Counted from the first letter of the stretch, positions 35,322-44,501 are shown. The stretch is DNA of 64,000 nucleotides from JAZKBN01 sp040388605 (GCA_040388605.1 JAZKBN010000016.1:62001-126000), one strand, 5' to 3'. The notes: a model not told the origin generated them from the letters alone. Translations and numbers: made by a program.

Positions 35322-37589
35322 ATGTTTCCTAAAGTTTTCACAAAAACCATTACCCTGCCCGACGGACGTACCATTACGCTCGAAACAGGCAAGCTGGCCA
35401 AACAGGCCGACGGTTCGGTGGTGCTGCGCATGGGCGATACCATGCTGCTGGCTACCGTTGTGGCTAAACCCGATGCCAAAGAAGGTGTCGACTTCCTGCC
35501 GCTTTCCGTTGACTACCAGGAGAAATTCGCCTCGGCAGGCCGCATACCCGGTGGCTTCCTGAAACGCGAAAGCCGCCTTTCTGACCGCGAGGTGCTTATA
35601 AGCCGCCTCGTAGACCGCGCACTGCGCCCTAACTTCCCCGAAGACTACCACGCAGACGTACAGATAATGCTGTACATGATATCTGCCGACAAAGAAGCCC
35701 TTCCTGATGCGCTTGCCGCACTGGCTGCTTCTGCCGCGCTTGCAGTGTCTGATGTGCCTTTCGTTGGTTATGTATCTGAAGTTCGCGTTGCCAAGGTTAA
35801 CGGCGAATTGCTGATTAACCCGGGAATTACTGCCCTTGAAGGAGCCACCATTGACCTTATTGTGGCAGGTAATGCCAAAGATATAGGCATGGTTGAAGGC
35901 GAAATGAGCGAAGTGAGTGAAGATGAGATGCTTGAAGCCATCAAATTTGCACATGAAGCCATTAAAGTACAGGTTCAGGCCCTTGCCGAATTTGCACAGG
36001 AAACCGGCAAAACCGAAAAACGCAAATACAGCCATGAAATTCATGACGAGGCTTTCCGCGCTGAGATAACTGAAGCCCTTTACCAAAAGGTATATGATGT
36101 TGCCGCTACCCCTAACCCGAACAAATCGGAAAGGTCAGTGGCATTCGGAGCTGTTAAGAAGGCTTTTATTGAATCACTGGGCGAGAACGTTGAATCAGCT
36201 AAACTGAAGCTGGTAGACAAGTATTACCATGATTTGGAATACGATGCGGTTCGTAACGTAATTCTTGAAAAACGCCAACGCCTCGATGGTCGCCGTACCG
36301 ATGAAATTCGACCAATCTGGAGCGAAGTTGATTACCTGCCCGGCGCACACGGCAGCGCGGTTTTCACCCGTGGTGAAACCCAATCTCTGACAACTGTAAC
36401 TCTAGGCACCAAAATGGACGAGCAAATCCTCGACCAGCCAATGTTCCAGGGCTACAGTAAATTCATGCTGCACTACAACTTCCCCGGCTTCAGCACAGGC
36501 GAGGTTAAGCCTAACCGTGCTCCTGCACGTCGCGAAGTAGGCCACGGTAACCTGGCTCTGCGTGCCCTTAAAGGCGTTTTGCCTAAGGCAGAGAACAACC
36601 CATATACCATACGTATAGTATCTGATATTCTTGAGTCTAACGGTTCAAGCTCTATGGCTACTGTATGCGCCGGCACTCTGGCGCTAATGGATGCAGGTAT
36701 CAAAATCAGCGCGCCTGTATCTGGCATAGCCATGGGCCTTATTACCAAGCCCGGCGGAACTGAGTTTGCAATCCTGAGCGATATCCTTGGTGATGAAGAT
36801 CACCTTGGCGATATGGACTTTAAAGTAACCGGTACTGAGAAAGGCATAACCGCCTGCCAAATGGACCTTAAAGTGGATGGCCTGCCTTACGAGGTAATGC
36901 GCCAGGCACTTGAGCAGGCCAAAGCCGGCCGCTTACACATACTTGGCGAAATAGCCAAAACCATGGACGCACCACGCGAAGACCTGAAAGCCCATGCTCC
37001 ACGTTCGGTAATTATTAAAATTGAGCGTGATCAGATAGGCGCAGTTATAGGCCCCGGCGGTAAAGTGGTTCAGGAAATTCAGCGCCAGACAGGTGCTATC
37101 CTGGCCATTGAAGAAAACGCTGAAGGCGGCGTGGTTAACATTTTTGCCGTAGATAAAACCGCTATGGACAAAGCCGTAAACTGGGTTAAAGGCATAGTTG
37201 CCGTACCGGTTGTAGGTGATGTTTATGAAGGTAAAGTGCGCTCCATACAGCCCTTCGGTGCTTTTGTGGAGTTCATGCCCGGTAAAGACGGATTGCTGCA
37301 CATAAGCGAAATTAAGTGGGAGCGCCTGCCTGATATGGACGGCGTGCTTGAAATTGGCGAAGAAATTAAGGTGAAGCTTGTTGAGGTCGATAAAAAGACC
37401 GGCAAATACCGCCTGAGCCGCAAGGTGCTTCTTGAGCGCCCCGAAGGTATGCCCGAGCAGGAAGAACGCGAACCCCGCGAACGCTCCTCTTACGGCGACC
37501 GCGGCGGAGATCGTGACCGTGACCGTGGCGGAGATCGCCGTGGCGGCGGCGACCGTGGCGGAAGCCGCGGCGGCTATGGCTCTCGCTAA
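35322..37589 (+). CDS. pnp: Polyribonucleotide nucleotidyltransferase with Arg/Gly-rich tail
   Basis: PNPase, the 3'-5' phosphorolytic exoribonuclease of RNA turnover. Domains in order: RNase PH 1 (about 10-140), helical linker, RNase PH 2 (about 315-550), KH with IGAVIGPGGKVVQEI (about 565-625) and S1 with GKVRSIQPFGAFVEF (about 635-705). After S1 an added low-complexity tail (about 716-755) rich in RGG, DRGG and RDRD resembles RNA-binding RGG boxes. Total 755 aa is longer than E. coli (711) mainly because of this tail. Confidence 0.95.
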   Translation: MFPKVFTKTITLPDGRTITLETGKLAKQADGSVVLRMGDTMLLATVVAKPDAKEGVDFLPLSVDYQEKFASAGRIPGGFLKRESRLSDREVLISRLVDRALRPNFPEDYHADVQIMLYMISADKEALPDALAALAASAALAVSDVPFVGYVSEVRVAKVNGELLINPGITALEGATIDLIVAGNAKDIGMVEGEMSEVSEDEMLEAIKFAHEAIKVQVQALAEFAQETGKTEKRKYSHEIHDEAFRAEITEALYQKVYDVAATPNPNKSERSVAFGAVKKAFIESLGENVESAKLKLVDKYYHDLEYDAVRNVILEKRQRLDGRRTDEIRPIWSEVDYLPGAHGSAVFTRGETQSLTTVTLGTKMDEQILDQPMFQGYSKFMLHYNFPGFSTGEVKPNRAPARREVGHGNLALRALKGVLPKAENNPYTIRIVSDILESNGSSSMATVCAGTLALMDAGIKISAPVSGIAMGLITKPGGTEFAILSDILGDEDHLGDMDFKVTGTEKGITACQMDLKVDGLPYEVMRQALEQAKAGRLHILGEIAKTMDAPREDLKAHAPRSVIIKIERDQIGAVIGPGGKVVQEIQRQTGAILAIEENAEGGVVNIFAVDKTAMDKAVNWVKGIVAVPVVGDVYEGKVRSIQPFGAFVEFMPGKDGLLHISEIKWERLPDMDGVLEIGEEIKVKLVEVDKKTGKYRLSRKVLLERPEGMPEQEEREPRERSSYGDRGGDRDRDRGGDRRGGGDRGGSRGGYGSR

Positions 37590-37659
37590 TCAAACACTCC
37601 CTGTTTCAGCGGGTATTGCCTGAAAAGGTACACCTGTTGAAATATTAATAAAAAAATAT

Positions 37660-37696
37660 CGGCCCCGGAGCATTGCTTTTCGGGGCCGTTTTTTTT
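37660..37696 (+). terminator. Terminator after pnp
   Basis: Perfect 8-bp GC stem CGGCCCCG/CGGGGCCG (37660-37667 with 37681-37688), 13-nt loop, then eight T (37689-37696). It lies 70 bp past the pnp stop. Confidence 0.9.
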
Positions 37697-37764
37697 ATAT
37701 TTATATCAGAATACGCAATCGGTTTTTTTCCTGTTACGTACACATACAGCATTCTTACGTTTCG

Positions 37765-38337
37765 ATGATTAAGTACGCTATACACATTCTTATTTATTCT
37801 GCTCTTTTGCTATGCATACCCGGCCTCTTACAGGCTCAAACAACAAGTACTGAAACAATATCGGCTAACCAGGGCGAATCAATACCAAGCCCTGTTCATG
37901 TGCCCACAATTAAGCACAGCCTGGAACGAGATTTCAAGTGGATACTGGGTTATTGGAATTACTATACAATTAATGAAAGTATATGGGAATCCTGGAAATT
38001 GTCCGGTAATATTATTACAGGCGAAGACCGAGATTCTAAAAAGCAACTGGTTATGGACGGTAACCGCCCTGTTTACATTGTAACTGTAAAAGGCACGGTT
38101 AATGGCAAATCAATAAGGTACCCATTAAAATCATTGGCCGACAGCACTGCTGTTTTTGAAAATACGGGGCACAATTTCCCTCAAAGAATTACCTATATCC
38201 GTAAGCAGGCAGATACATTGATAGTAGCTATGGAAGGGTCGGGCAAAAACGGGGAACCGATTTCTGAAATTTACAGAATGAGTCAACGCAAATTTAAGTG
38301 CGGTATAAAAAATTTAAAACCTCGAAAAGCTAAGTAG
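37765..38337 (+). CDS. Secreted DUF6265-like protein, copy 1
   Basis: A 190-residue protein with a signal peptide (1-24, ending GLLQAQ) and one domain (about 50-175) that I match from memory to DUF6265: an aromatic start RDFKWILGYWNYY, an EsWK strand, then VFENTGHNFPQRITY and a MEGSGKNG turn. The ending is basic. DUF6265 has no established biochemical function; its shape suggests a small beta barrel. It is the first of two related genes 39 bp apart, probably one transcript. Confidence 0.65.
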   Translation: MIKYAIHILIYSALLLCIPGLLQAQTTSTETISANQGESIPSPVHVPTIKHSLERDFKWILGYWNYYTINESIWESWKLSGNIITGEDRDSKKQLVMDGNRPVYIVTVKGTVNGKSIRYPLKSLADSTAVFENTGHNFPQRITYIRKQADTLIVAMEGSGKNGEPISEIYRMSQRKFKCGIKNLKPRKAK

Positions 38338-38376
38338 GTAAGAAAGTCCGGAGCTGCTTTTACTATATATTTATGT

Positions 38377-39042
38377 ATGCTTAACTGTCAAAAACGTATT
38401 CTGCTCTGTTTGTTTGTAAGTTGCTTACCGGTTACAACCTTGTTTGCACAAGGTACTTTAACAGAAGGTTGGTCGGCTTTAACAACAGTTAAGCCGGGAT
38501 CGGTTAAAAAATATACGGCTGAAGATTTTAATTGGCTTGGCGGCTTTTGGTATTGCGAAACAGCTAAAGATAAAACAATTGAATATTGGCAAAATTGGAA
38601 AGGGACAATAGAAGGAGAAGCCTATTGTGCAAACAACAAAAAACCTGCTAAAATCAGCTTTTCCGAAGAGCTCAGGCTTGATTTTGTAAACGGTACCCCG
38701 GTTTATGTGGCTAAAGTTGAAGGTCAAAATAACGGCCAGCCGGTTAAATTCCCATTGCTTCAAGCCAATGCAAACACCTTTGTTTTTGAAAACCTTAAGC
38801 ATGATTTTCCTCAGAGAATAATCTATAAAATAAGATCAGCGGATTCTTTAGAGGTTACCATTGAAGGGCCGGGCAAGAACGGCAAAACCTTTTCCGAGAC
38901 CCTGCACATGGCAAAGTTAACTTGCGAGGGCTGGGGCAGATGCGGCAATACCACAAAATATGAGTACTTAGTTGGTGCTCGCGATTGCTTAAATGAAAAG
39001 GCTGCTCAAAAGCCAAAGACCGCTACCATAAAGAAGAAATAA
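38377..39042 (+). CDS. Secreted DUF6265-like protein, copy 2
   Basis: A 221-residue paralogue of the gene just upstream, with a signal peptide (1-25, ending TTLFAQ) and matching landmarks: DFNWLGGFWYCE, IEYWQNWKG, VFENLKHDFPQRIIYK and IEGPGKNGK. It has an additional C-terminal extension of about 40 residues with Cys residues (LTCEGWGRCGN) and a Lys-rich end. The two copies have clearly diverged, so the duplication is not recent. Function unknown. Confidence 0.65.
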   Translation: MLNCQKRILLCLFVSCLPVTTLFAQGTLTEGWSALTTVKPGSVKKYTAEDFNWLGGFWYCETAKDKTIEYWQNWKGTIEGEAYCANNKKPAKISFSEELRLDFVNGTPVYVAKVEGQNNGQPVKFPLLQANANTFVFENLKHDFPQRIIYKIRSADSLEVTIEGPGKNGKTFSETLHMAKLTCEGWGRCGNTTKYEYLVGARDCLNEKAAQKPKTATIKKK

Positions 39043-39068
39043 GTACCGGCAAAAAATCTGGCTCCGGT

Positions 39069-39641
39069 CTATAAATAAAACTTTTTCTCTCTAATATACC
39101 GCTCCACCTCATCGGTTACGAGGTATCTTATACTTTTCCCTTCCAGCAAGCAGCGCCGAATATGCGTTGCCGATATATCGAGCAGGGGCACTTTTGCATA
39201 AGTAACCTTGGGGTGATCTTTAAGATGTGGTGTATCTGTACCGGGGCGGGGGTAAACCACGAGCTCAAAGTAATCAAGAATGGCCTGGTAATTCTTCCAG
39301 CGATGAAAAGTGAGCAGGTTATCTTCGCCAATAATAAGCACGAATGTATGCTGCGGGAATTTCTCCTGTAAATGCGTGAGCGTATCTATGGTATAGCTCG
39401 GCTTAGGCAGGTGAAACTCTATATCGCTTACTGCAAAGTCAGGGTTATCATCTATGGCTTTGCGCACAAGGTCAAACCTGTCGAAGGCATGCAGCAGGTC
39501 TGAGTCTTTTTTAAGGGGGTTTTGGGGGCTTACAACGAACCAAACCTTTTGAATGTCGGTTTGGCTTAATATGCCGTTGGCTATCACCAAATGCCCTATA
39601 TGTATAGGATTAAAAGACCCGAAAAAAAGACCTATTTTCAT
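39069..39641 (-). CDS. nadD: Nicotinate-nucleotide adenylyltransferase
   Basis: Joins nicotinate mononucleotide and ATP in NAD synthesis. The nucleotidyltransferase motif GSFNPIHIGH (8-17) and the C-terminal ISATHIRR motif followed by VTDEVERYI are typical. Length (190 aa) is normal. It lies 20 bp downstream of gmk on the same strand, so the two form an operon, and is convergent with the DUF6265-like pair. Confidence 0.95.
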   Translation of the reverse strand: MKIGLFFGSFNPIHIGHLVIANGILSQTDIQKVWFVVSPQNPLKKDSDLLHAFDRFDLVRKAIDDNPDFAVSDIEFHLPKPSYTIDTLTHLQEKFPQHTFVLIIGEDNLLTFHRWKNYQAILDYFELVVYPRPGTDTPHLKDHPKVTYAKVPLLDISATHIRRCLLEGKSIRYLVTDEVERYIREKKFYL

Positions 39642-39661
39642 AACTGCTTTAATGCTGTGCC

Positions 39662-40273
39662 TTATACAATACCACCGTGCTTATGGGGCACAAGCTTTCC
39701 GCTTTTAAAATCATCGTAAAGCTGCTGCGCTTTTTCAAGTGAGTGCTCCAGGGTATCGTTCAGCAGGGTTATATCGAACTGGTCTTCAAAGCTTAATTCA
39801 AATTTCAGCTTGAACAGGCGCCGGCTGATACTTTCCTCGCTGTCGGTTCCGCGACCGCGCAGGCGTTCCTCAATAACTGCAGGTGTGGGCACCTTTACAA
39901 ATATCGACAGCGCTTTTTCACCGTAGTATTTTTTCAGGCTCAGGCCGCCTTTAACATCCACATCAAAAATCACGTTTTTGCCCAAAGACCAAATGCGTTC
40001 AATTTCAGATTTAAGCGTGCCGTAATAAGCGCCTTCATACACCATTTCCCATTCAACAAACTCACCGTTTTCAACGCGATCGGTAAACTCGTCTATACTT
40101 AGGAAATAGTAGTCTTTACCGTTTTCCTCGTTGCGGCCACGCTTGTCGCGGGTGCAGGCGCTTATGCTGAAACCCAGATCAGGGTTTGTTGCCAGCAGGT
40201 GCTTAACAATTGTGGTTTTACCCGAACCCGAAGGGGCGGAAAAGATAATCAGCTTACCTGACTGCTCTGACAT
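39662..40273 (-). CDS. gmk: Guanylate kinase
   Basis: Converts GMP to GDP with ATP. P-loop APSGSGKT (13-20), STR/DKRGRNEENGKDYYF for GMP recognition, EWEMVYEGAYYGT and VIFDVDVKGG are all family features. Length (203 aa) is normal. First gene of a gmk-nadD pair. Confidence 0.96.
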   Translation of the reverse strand: MSEQSGKLIIFSAPSGSGKTTIVKHLLATNPDLGFSISACTRDKRGRNEENGKDYYFLSIDEFTDRVENGEFVEWEMVYEGAYYGTLKSEIERIWSLGKNVIFDVDVKGGLSLKKYYGEKALSIFVKVPTPAVIEERLRGRGTDSEESISRRLFKLKFELSFEDQFDITLLNDTLEHSLEKAQQLYDDFKSGKLVPHKHGGIV

Positions 40274-40465
40274 AGAGGTTGGCGTTTTTACCGAAGTGTT
40301 TGCTCGTTATTGTGTGTTTTGCTTTGGTGTTATCAGCTGTTAAATGCTGTTGGTAATGTTGCCCGGCTTGCCTTCTAAAAGGCTTTAGGCTTATTTGTAA
40401 TAAATTATGAGGCTTGTTACCTGCCCTGATTTCGCAGGTGCGTAAGAGGCTTTAAACAATGTAAA

Positions 40466-43003
40466 TTAAACCTCGCGGTTCCTGGTCAGGCGATACTCGC
40501 GCAGGCGGCGGGTGCCGGCCATTGCAAAGCCGAGAACCATAAGTATTGCGCCGGTCCAAAGCACGTTAATGTATGGCTTTTGTATGGCTTTAAGTATAAT
40601 CCAGTCTTTCTTGGTAGTACTTACCCCAAAAGTAAATTTCCCTGTTTTAGGATCTATATTCAAAAGGGTCATCCGCAAACCAAGCTCGGTAAGCGTGGCC
40701 GGAACTGCGCCTACCTGGTTGTTTTTGATTACAAATATGGGCTCGGCAATGTAATTCTGATCGGTCCCGAAAATGCGGATTTGGGCTTTAACAGCAGCAT
40801 CGCCGGGGCCAAGATCGAGACCTTCAATTTTTTCCATCCGGTTAACGGAAATCAGTTGGGCTACAAAATCATTAACGAAAAAGGTATCGTTTATTGCTGC
40901 AGTTATTTCAGGCTGCTCTTTCCATTCCCTTTCTTCATCTTCAGGCGGAATGCTGCTTACGTGCGTGTACAGGTCAGCCTGCGCAAAGTGCCTGATGTCC
41001 GGCGAAGCCAGCAGGCCCATATTCGGGTTAACCTGTGCCCTTGGATACATCATAAACGTACCTGATGAATCATCGGGCTTTGCATCGGTTTTCTTAAACT
41101 CTACTGCGTAAAATGTGTTTTCAGGCTGAACGCGAACAGTATCGCCTTTTTTGAAGTAAATCTTATTGTTGTGGCTCAGCTCGCCTAAAGCAACAGCACG
41201 GTAAGGGTCTTGTGTATGCGCCAGGAACTCCTTTTTAACGAAAGTGGGAAACCCTGAAACCTCGGCGCAATTGCCTTTATAGGTTAAGGTATATTCACCC
41301 ATTTTTAAAGGGGTGCTTCGCCATAAAAGCACATTATCGCGGTTCATTTCGGTGCTGAATTCTTTACGATAAATAAGGCCCGAGCTGTTCACGCTAACAA
41401 CTTTACTGTATGCCGCCGAAAACAGTATGCCTATAAGCATAAGCGCCACCCCAATATGCGCAATGGCTCCGCCGGAAAGCTTCACATTGCTGCGCATCAG
41501 GCTCAGGAAAATAAGCCCGTTTGCAATCAGAGAGAAGATCGACATTACCAGCAAAGCAATATAAGCCGGGTTGTCCATTTTAACTGCCAGTATAATGGCG
41601 GTAGAAATGAGCAGGGTTACGGCAAGCGGTGTGCTCAGGGCTTTAAAGAGCTGCCCTGCCTGCATTTTCTTCCAATAAATGTATTGCCCGCAGGCCGAAA
41701 GGAAGCAGATGGCAACAGAAAAACCCATTTGCCAATCAGAGTAGTGCTTTATTGGGTCAGCCGGGGGGGCAAGATTAGATTTATAGCCAAACAGGCCTGC
41801 AACGGCATTATAAACAGGTATAGATGTGGTTACCAAAACCTGGAAAGAAGCCAGTGAAAGCACAATAACCCCTATAAATATCCAGAATTCCCTTGACCAG
41901 ACAGACACTTCCTTTTCAGAGGAGGGCAGGTATTTCCATCTTGCCCAAAGAAGGGCTACGGCCAGGATTACAAAAGTTAAAAGGTAAATAAGCAGTTGCC
42001 CGCTGAGTCCCAAATCGGTAAAGCTGTGTACGCTGCTGTTTCCTAAAATACCGCTTCGAGTGAGGAAGGTTGCATAGAGTATCAGCAGGAAAGACATGAT
42101 ACTGAGCAATAAGGCTGCCTTCAGCATGGCCTCGCTGCGGCGCCAGCTAATCATGGCATGTATGCTTGCCACCAAAATAAGCCAGGGAATATATACAGCA
42201 TTTTCAACCGGGTCCCAGTTCCAATAGCCGCCGAAATTCAGGGTTTCATAGGCCCAATAGCCGCCCATAAGAATGCCGGTACCCAATACCATGGCAGTAA
42301 AAATTGCCCATGGCAGTGCCGGACGAATCCATTCATTTACCTGCTTTTTCCAAAGGCCGGCAATAGCAAATGCGAAGGGTACTAAAGTGCCCGCAAAGCC
42401 CAGGAAGAGCGTTGGCGGATGTATTACCATCCAATAGTTTTGCAGTAAAGGGTTCAGGCCGCGGCCGTCTTCGGCAATGAAATCAGGCTTCATTTTCCAG
42501 ACGGGCAGGTCGGGCATGGCATCTCGCATGAGCATAAAGGGCGAGCTGCCTATTTTGAGATCGCCTATAACCACGCCTAAAATCATGGAGCACAGGAAGG
42601 CCTGCACAAGGGCAAAAATGGTCATTACAGGCGCCTCCCAGTTCTTTTGGGTAAAAATAAGGCCAAGACCTATTAGGGCATGCCAGAATATCCATAGCAG
42701 GAAACTGCCCTCCTGCCCTTCCCAAAAACAGGAAATCATGTAATAGGCAGGCAGGTTGCGGCTGCTGTGGCTCCAGGCGTAATGGTACTCGTAATAATGG
42801 TTGTAAATAATGCTGAACAGCGATACTATAACACCTATTACCGAACCGGCATGGACATAAAAAGACCACCTTGCAAGCTTTGCCCAGCTTTCGTCGGTAT
42901 TACCGGCAGCGCTGCGGCGGAAGTAGCTGTAAGCTGAAAGAAGGGCTGCCGCGAATGAAATAAGAACGAACAAATGTCCGCAGCGACCAATGAGGATGTG
43001 CAT
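40466..43003 (-). CDS. ccmF: Cytochrome c heme lyase CcmF / CcsA-like
   Basis: Polytopic inner-membrane protein that attaches heme to apocytochrome c with CcmE as donor. FWEGQEGSFLLW (93-104), NYWMVIHPPTLF (189-200) and the WWD heme-handling motif GGYWNWDPVENA (258-269) are present. After about 14 helices a periplasmic beta region (about 540-800) precedes a final helix and a basic tail. At 845 aa it is longer than E. coli CcmF (647), as in other Bacteroidota. Its ATG lies 12 bp after a perfect 18-bp hairpin. Confidence 0.92.
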   Translation of the reverse strand: MHILIGRCGHLFVLISFAAALLSAYSYFRRSAAGNTDESWAKLARWSFYVHAGSVIGVIVSLFSIIYNHYYEYHYAWSHSSRNLPAYYMISCFWEGQEGSFLLWIFWHALIGLGLIFTQKNWEAPVMTIFALVQAFLCSMILGVVIGDLKIGSSPFMLMRDAMPDLPVWKMKPDFIAEDGRGLNPLLQNYWMVIHPPTLFLGFAGTLVPFAFAIAGLWKKQVNEWIRPALPWAIFTAMVLGTGILMGGYWAYETLNFGGYWNWDPVENAVYIPWLILVASIHAMISWRRSEAMLKAALLLSIMSFLLILYATFLTRSGILGNSSVHSFTDLGLSGQLLIYLLTFVILAVALLWARWKYLPSSEKEVSVWSREFWIFIGVIVLSLASFQVLVTTSIPVYNAVAGLFGYKSNLAPPADPIKHYSDWQMGFSVAICFLSACGQYIYWKKMQAGQLFKALSTPLAVTLLISTAIILAVKMDNPAYIALLVMSIFSLIANGLIFLSLMRSNVKLSGGAIAHIGVALMLIGILFSAAYSKVVSVNSSGLIYRKEFSTEMNRDNVLLWRSTPLKMGEYTLTYKGNCAEVSGFPTFVKKEFLAHTQDPYRAVALGELSHNNKIYFKKGDTVRVQPENTFYAVEFKKTDAKPDDSSGTFMMYPRAQVNPNMGLLASPDIRHFAQADLYTHVSSIPPEDEEREWKEQPEITAAINDTFFVNDFVAQLISVNRMEKIEGLDLGPGDAAVKAQIRIFGTDQNYIAEPIFVIKNNQVGAVPATLTELGLRMTLLNIDPKTGKFTFGVSTTKKDWIILKAIQKPYINVLWTGAILMVLGFAMAGTRRLREYRLTRNREV

Positions 43004-43015
43004 CTGAAATAATTA

Positions 43016-43057
43016 CAGGAGGCTGAATACAAAAGAGAATTTGTATTCAGCCTCCTG
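43016..43057 (-). terminator. Perfect 18-bp hairpin in front of ccmF
   Basis: The arms 43016-43033 and 43040-43057 are perfect reverse complements with a 6-nt loop. On the minus strand the hairpin lies about 100 bp after the CoA-binding protein gene and 12 bp before the ccmF ATG, followed by TAATTATTTC, a poor U-tract. It could end the upstream transcript, or act on ccmF translation or mRNA stability. Confidence 0.55.
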
Positions 43058-43157
43058 TTCAGGGCAAAGGTAATACAGAAAATCCAAACAGTTTCCAAAT
43101 ACAGGCCTTTATGAGGGCAGTATTCATGAACAGGATACAGTTCTGTTATATTTTACC

Positions 43158-43517
43158 TCAGTAATTGTTAATAGAAAGCATTACCAAGGTGCAGGCTTCC
43201 AGTGTTTCTATGCCGGCTTCCTCGGCCTTGCGCTCTAATTCGGGGTTTTCTGTTCCCGGGTTAAAAATAATACGCTTTGGTTTCAGGCTTAATATATAGT
43301 CATACCAATACGGTTGGTTTTGGGGGCCTACATATAAGGTAACAGTATCGGTACCGGTTACAGCAGGCATATCAGAATGAATTTCAATACCGCTTATATT
43401 GCCCTTGCGCAGGCCAACCGGCACCACCTCGTGCCCGAATCGGTTCAGCATCCTGACTGCTTTATTAGAATACCTCTCAGGGTTATCGTTAGCGCCTATT
43501 ACTACTGTCTTTTTCAT
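43158..43517 (-). CDS. CoA-binding domain protein (YccU-like)
   Basis: A small Rossmann-fold protein (119 aa) of the CoA_binding_2 family. VVIGANDNPERYSNKAVRML, VVPVGLRKG and IIFNPGTENPEL match the nucleotide-binding core, with a Cys near the end (LEACTLVML) typical of the group. The biochemical role of these proteins is not established. It sits between ccmE and ccmF on the same strand but is bounded by hairpins on both sides, so a link to cytochrome maturation is doubtful. Confidence 0.85.
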   Translation of the reverse strand: MKKTVVIGANDNPERYSNKAVRMLNRFGHEVVPVGLRKGNISGIEIHSDMPAVTGTDTVTLYVGPQNQPYWYDYILSLKPKRIIFNPGTENPELERKAEEAGIETLEACTLVMLSINNY

Positions 43518-43584
43518 AGTTTTATAACCGGATAATTTGCCCTATTGTTTAACCCATCTGAATTTGGAACTAAGCAAAAAATAA

Positions 43585-43606
43585 GCCCGGCTTTTAAAAG
43601 CCGGGC
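43585..43606 (-). terminator. Terminator after ccmE
   Basis: A perfect 22-bp inverted repeat, GCCCGGCTTTT followed by its complement AAAAGCCGGGC, with a minus-strand T-rich run (TATTTTTTGC) beyond it. It lies 39 bp past the ccmE stop. Confidence 0.8.
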
Positions 43607-43645
43607 CCATTATAGCTACAATATATGCTGTATCTTAACTATGCC

Positions 43646-44086
43646 TTAAACCGATGCCTGTGTTTTTGCAGGTTTCTGCAAATCCGGGCGGCTTTCCTGG
43701 TATTTTGAAGGGCATTTCAGCAGAATTTTATCGGCAACAAAGGTGCCTTCTTTCATGCAGCCTATGACCACAATTTTCTCGCTGCGCTCAAAATCCTGAG
43801 GTTTGGGGTTGTGGTAAACAACTGTGCGTTCTGTATTCCTGTCGTCGGTAAGTTGGAATGTAAACAGGTTCGGGTCTTCAGATGGGTTATAGCTCAGGCC
43901 TACAGTATGGCCCGATGCATCCTTTTTCAGGCTGCCTACAACGTGCACTTTGCCGCTGTTGCCTTTCTCTACCATGGTTTGCGCCTCACCGAATGTTACA
44001 TAGGTACTGGCATCGCCCGACATGGAAATTATAACCCCAATTGCCACCGCAATAATTACGAGGCCAATTATATGACTTATTTTCAA
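43646..44086 (-). CDS. ccmE: Cytochrome c maturation heme chaperone CcmE, C-x3-Y type
   Basis: Membrane-anchored periplasmic heme chaperone that passes heme from CcmC to CcmF. One N-terminal helix (about 5-22) is followed by an OB-fold domain (about 28-128). Where proteobacterial CcmE has the heme-binding His in H-x3-Y, this protein shows CPSKY (125-129), so heme would bind a cysteine, as described for the C-x3-Y variants of some sulfate reducers and archaea. The tail is short and polar. It lies in the order ccmB, ccmC, ccmD-like, ccmE on the minus strand. Confidence 0.85.
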   Translation of the reverse strand: MKISHIIGLVIIAVAIGVIISMSGDASTYVTFGEAQTMVEKGNSGKVHVVGSLKKDASGHTVGLSYNPSEDPNLFTFQLTDDRNTERTVVYHNPKPQDFERSEKIVVIGCMKEGTFVADKILLKCPSKYQESRPDLQKPAKTQASV

Positions 44087-44131
44087 TGCTTTAGAATGTT
44101 AGGTTAAAGAAAACTTTTAAGCAGGTGCGCG

Positions 44132-44395
44132 CTACTTTGCGCCTTCGCTGTGTTCGTTTTCAAGGTTTTTAACTTTAACGTCAAGCTTAATGAGGTAAGT
44201 TAAAACACCTGCCAGAATTAAAGCCAAAGTAAGCACCACCACGTATATTTTGCCGCTCGAACGTAAATGATCGGCCATTTCAGGGGGGGGCATTGCGCCT
44301 GTTGAACCCTGCGCAAGGCAGGAGAAGCAACAAAGCATTACAAGGAATATTGCCGGGAGAATTGCATAAAGCGCCCGGCGAAGGGAAGAATCCAA
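44132..44395 (-). CDS. CcmD-like small membrane protein
   Basis: An 87-residue protein with a signal or first helix (about 10-28, ending CLAQG), a short Pro-rich loop, one strong helix (about 49-69) and a charged C-terminus with KVKNLENE. CcmD is a small one-helix protein that helps release heme-CcmE from CcmC. Assignment rests on position between ccmC and ccmE and on shape; sequence conservation in CcmD is low. Confidence 0.65.
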   Translation of the reverse strand: MDSSLRRALYAILPAIFLVMLCCFSCLAQGSTGAMPPPEMADHLRSSGKIYVVVLTLALILAGVLTYLIKLDVKVKNLENEHSEGAK

Positions 44396-44501
44396 AGTTT
44401 AGCTTAGATTAGTTATCAGATAAGTAAAGGCAGGCCTGGCTGTATTAAATGTGGCTTTTGCCGTAATTGTAGTATTATTCCGCAATGGTATAATCTGGCT
44501 T

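Noticed and set aside
35205..36086. 293-residue minus-strand open frame over the start of pnp
   Set aside because: It is antisense to the conserved PNPase sequence, rich in Phe, His and Gly from complement bias, and has no recognisable domain.
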